Assembly (NCBI GenBank): GCA_032717465.1
Contig: CM064690.1
Span: forward strand, 27,663,153 to 27,727,152
DNA: 64,000 nt
Source: Coenobita brevimanus
Taxonomy: Eukaryota; Arthropoda; Malacostraca; Decapoda; Coenobitidae
Direction: 5' to 3'
The notes under the pieces were generated by a model, which was not told where the DNA came from, made no database searches, and was given only the letters and a program-made list of their open reading frames with translations. Shown in pieces: positions 62,755-64,000 of this stretch. Made by a program: the position numbers and the translations under genes. Every line of letters starts with the position of its first letter. Position 1 is the stretch's first letter.

Positions 62755-64000
62755 TTTTGAGTGAGGGGTGCAAGATGGAGGGCTGATGGGGGGCTGCAGA
62801 GAGGTAGGGGAGAGGGGGGGAGAGGGGGTAGGGAGACGAGGGAGATGGAGGATAAGGGGGGTGAAAGATTGAGAGTAAATGCATGGGACGAGATGGAAGG
62901 GAGGAAGGAGATAGGGAGGAGAGAGCAAGGTGGAGGGCTGATGTGGGGGATGGAGAAGAGGGGGAGAGGGGATAAGGGGAGGTGGGGGAGAGGGAGGATA
63001 AGGGGGGTGAAAGATTGAATGTAAATGCGTGGGAGGAGAAGGAAGGGGGGGGAGGATATAGGGAGAAGAGTGCATGATGGTGGGCTGATGTGTGGGATGG
63101 GGGAGGGCAGGGGGAGGTGAGGGAGAGGGGGATAAGGGAGATTAAAGACTGAGAGCAAATGCGTGGGAGGAGAAGGGAGGGAGGAAGGAGATAGGGAGGA
63201 AGATGAAAGACTGGGAGATGATTTGGGGGTGGGGAATGGGAGTTGGAGGGTTGGGGGAGGAGGGGGATAAAGGGGGTGAAAGAATGAGATTAGATGCGTG
63301 GGTGGGGAGGGGGAAAGTGAGATGGGGAGAGGAGGGGTGAAAGATATCGAGTGTGACGGGTTAGGGGGTACAAGAAAGGGTGAAGAATTGAGAGTAGGCG
63401 CGTGGATGGAGAGGGGTAAGAAGAAGGATGGTGAGAGGGAGGGAAGTGAGGTTGAGAGAGGGAGGAGAAAGAGATGAGAGGGATGCAAGAGAGAACGATG
63501 GTGTTTGGGAGAGGGAGTTGAGGGATGGATGAAAGGCAGTGTAGATGCGTTGGTGGAGAGTAGGGGGTGGAATGGGGTGGGATGGAAGGAAGAAGGAAGA
63601 GGGAGGTATGAAAGATGGAGGATTGTTTCGTGGATGGGAAGGGGCGGGACGGTGTGGCGATGAGTTAGAGAGAGGGAAGGGATGTAAAGGAGAGGGGGGA
63701 ACAAGAGGCAGGGGTGAATGAATGAGAGTAGATGGGAAGGAGGCGTAGAGAGGGGGATGAGGAAGCTGTAAGGGGGAGTGAGAGGGGGATATGGGAGCCT
63801 GATGTGAGGGAAAGAGGAGGGGGGAATGCAAGAGGGAGATGAAAGGGGGGAAGATACAGGGAAAATGCAAGATGGAGGATTGATGTGAAAGGCTGTAGGA
63901 GGGAGTTTGGGGAGTAGGGGAGAGGAAAGTAGAGGAGGATAGGAGGGTTGGAAGATGGGGAGCTGATGTGGGTGTGGGGAGGGGGAGAAAAATGATAAGG
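62755..64000 (+). repeat. ~140-bp purine-rich satellite, 7+ units, runs off the window
   Basis: GTGAAAGATTGAGAGTAAAT + GCGTGGGAGGAGAAGG recurs at about 62861, 63007, 63141, 63276, 63380, 63529 and 63714. Another phrase, GATGGAGGGCTGATGTGGGG, marks the intervals. Spacing is mostly 134-149 bp, with 104 and 185 bp outliers. It reads through as a 326-codon minus-strand Pro/Ser/Leu frame that is an artefact. Confidence 0.8.

Noticed and set aside
62724..63704. 326-codon open frame, minus strand, with apparent internal protein repeats
   Set aside because: The repeats mirror the ~140-bp DNA satellite; composition is Pro/Ser/Leu only.
1..64000. Retrovirus-like or LINE coding sequence
   Set aside because: No reverse transcriptase, integrase, gag zinc knuckle or long terminal repeat was recognised on either strand.

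Overview
The window reads as non-coding, repeat-saturated DNA from an animal nuclear genome. I found no protein-coding gene, rRNA gene or intact tRNA gene that I can defend. Long perfect dinucleotide microsatellites (CT/GA and GT/CA, often 40-90 bp) occur about once per kilobase. Kilobase-scale polypyrimidine or polypurine tracts and tri- and tetranucleotide arrays fill much of the rest. This texture is typical of decapod crustaceans (shrimps, crabs and relatives), but that assignment is inference from composition; no gene is present to place the species. Every long open frame follows a simple repeat (Ser-Leu, Arg-Glu, Cys-Val, Pro-Ser runs) and is an artefact.

Layout. 0-1.2 kb: a pyrimidine tract that switches to a purine tract. 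1.2-5 kb: AT-rich unique sequence with a 21-bp minisatellite, two copies of an inverted-repeat element (called MITE-1 here) and a promoter-like motif cluster near 2.08 kb. 5.5-6.8 kb: a decayed ~150-bp satellite. 7.4-8.9 kb: a second pyrimidine/purine pair. 9-13.1 kb: MITE-2 copies, a third MITE-1 copy, a 15-bp minisatellite and two dispersed-repeat fragments. 13.3-29.6 kb: alternating pyrimidine and purine tracts, microsatellites and a GGATTAGG-like block. 29.7-32.1 kb: several MITE-2 copies and a minisatellite made of one MITE-2 end. 32.4-47.3 kb: pyrimidine blocks, 66-, 70- and 75-bp minisatellites, more MITE-2 copies, a tRNA-derived SINE head at 42.1 kb and a decayed C-rich satellite at 40.8-41.6 kb. 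47.3-57.7 kb: GTGG- and ACC-rich DNA, microsatellites, a GC-rich CRE-containing spot near 53.0 kb and a nested transposon cluster at 53.8-54.5 kb. 57.8-64 kb: MITE-3, an AT-rich minisatellite, more MITE-2, and two long-period tandem repeats, the last running off the window end.

The main find is MITE-2, a short element of about 95 bp with TTAACCCCTTCA-like ends and the core GCTGAATAAAATCGTCTGG or its complement. Roughly 25-30 copies of varying decay lie in 64 kb. They often sit as head-to-head inverted pairs, and several contain or abut a microsatellite whose unit could have grown from the element's own bases. MITE-2 therefore looks like a candidate microsatellite-seeding element. Family names MITE-1, -2 and -3 and repeat families R4 and R5 are local labels. 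I could not search any repeat library, so novelty is untested.
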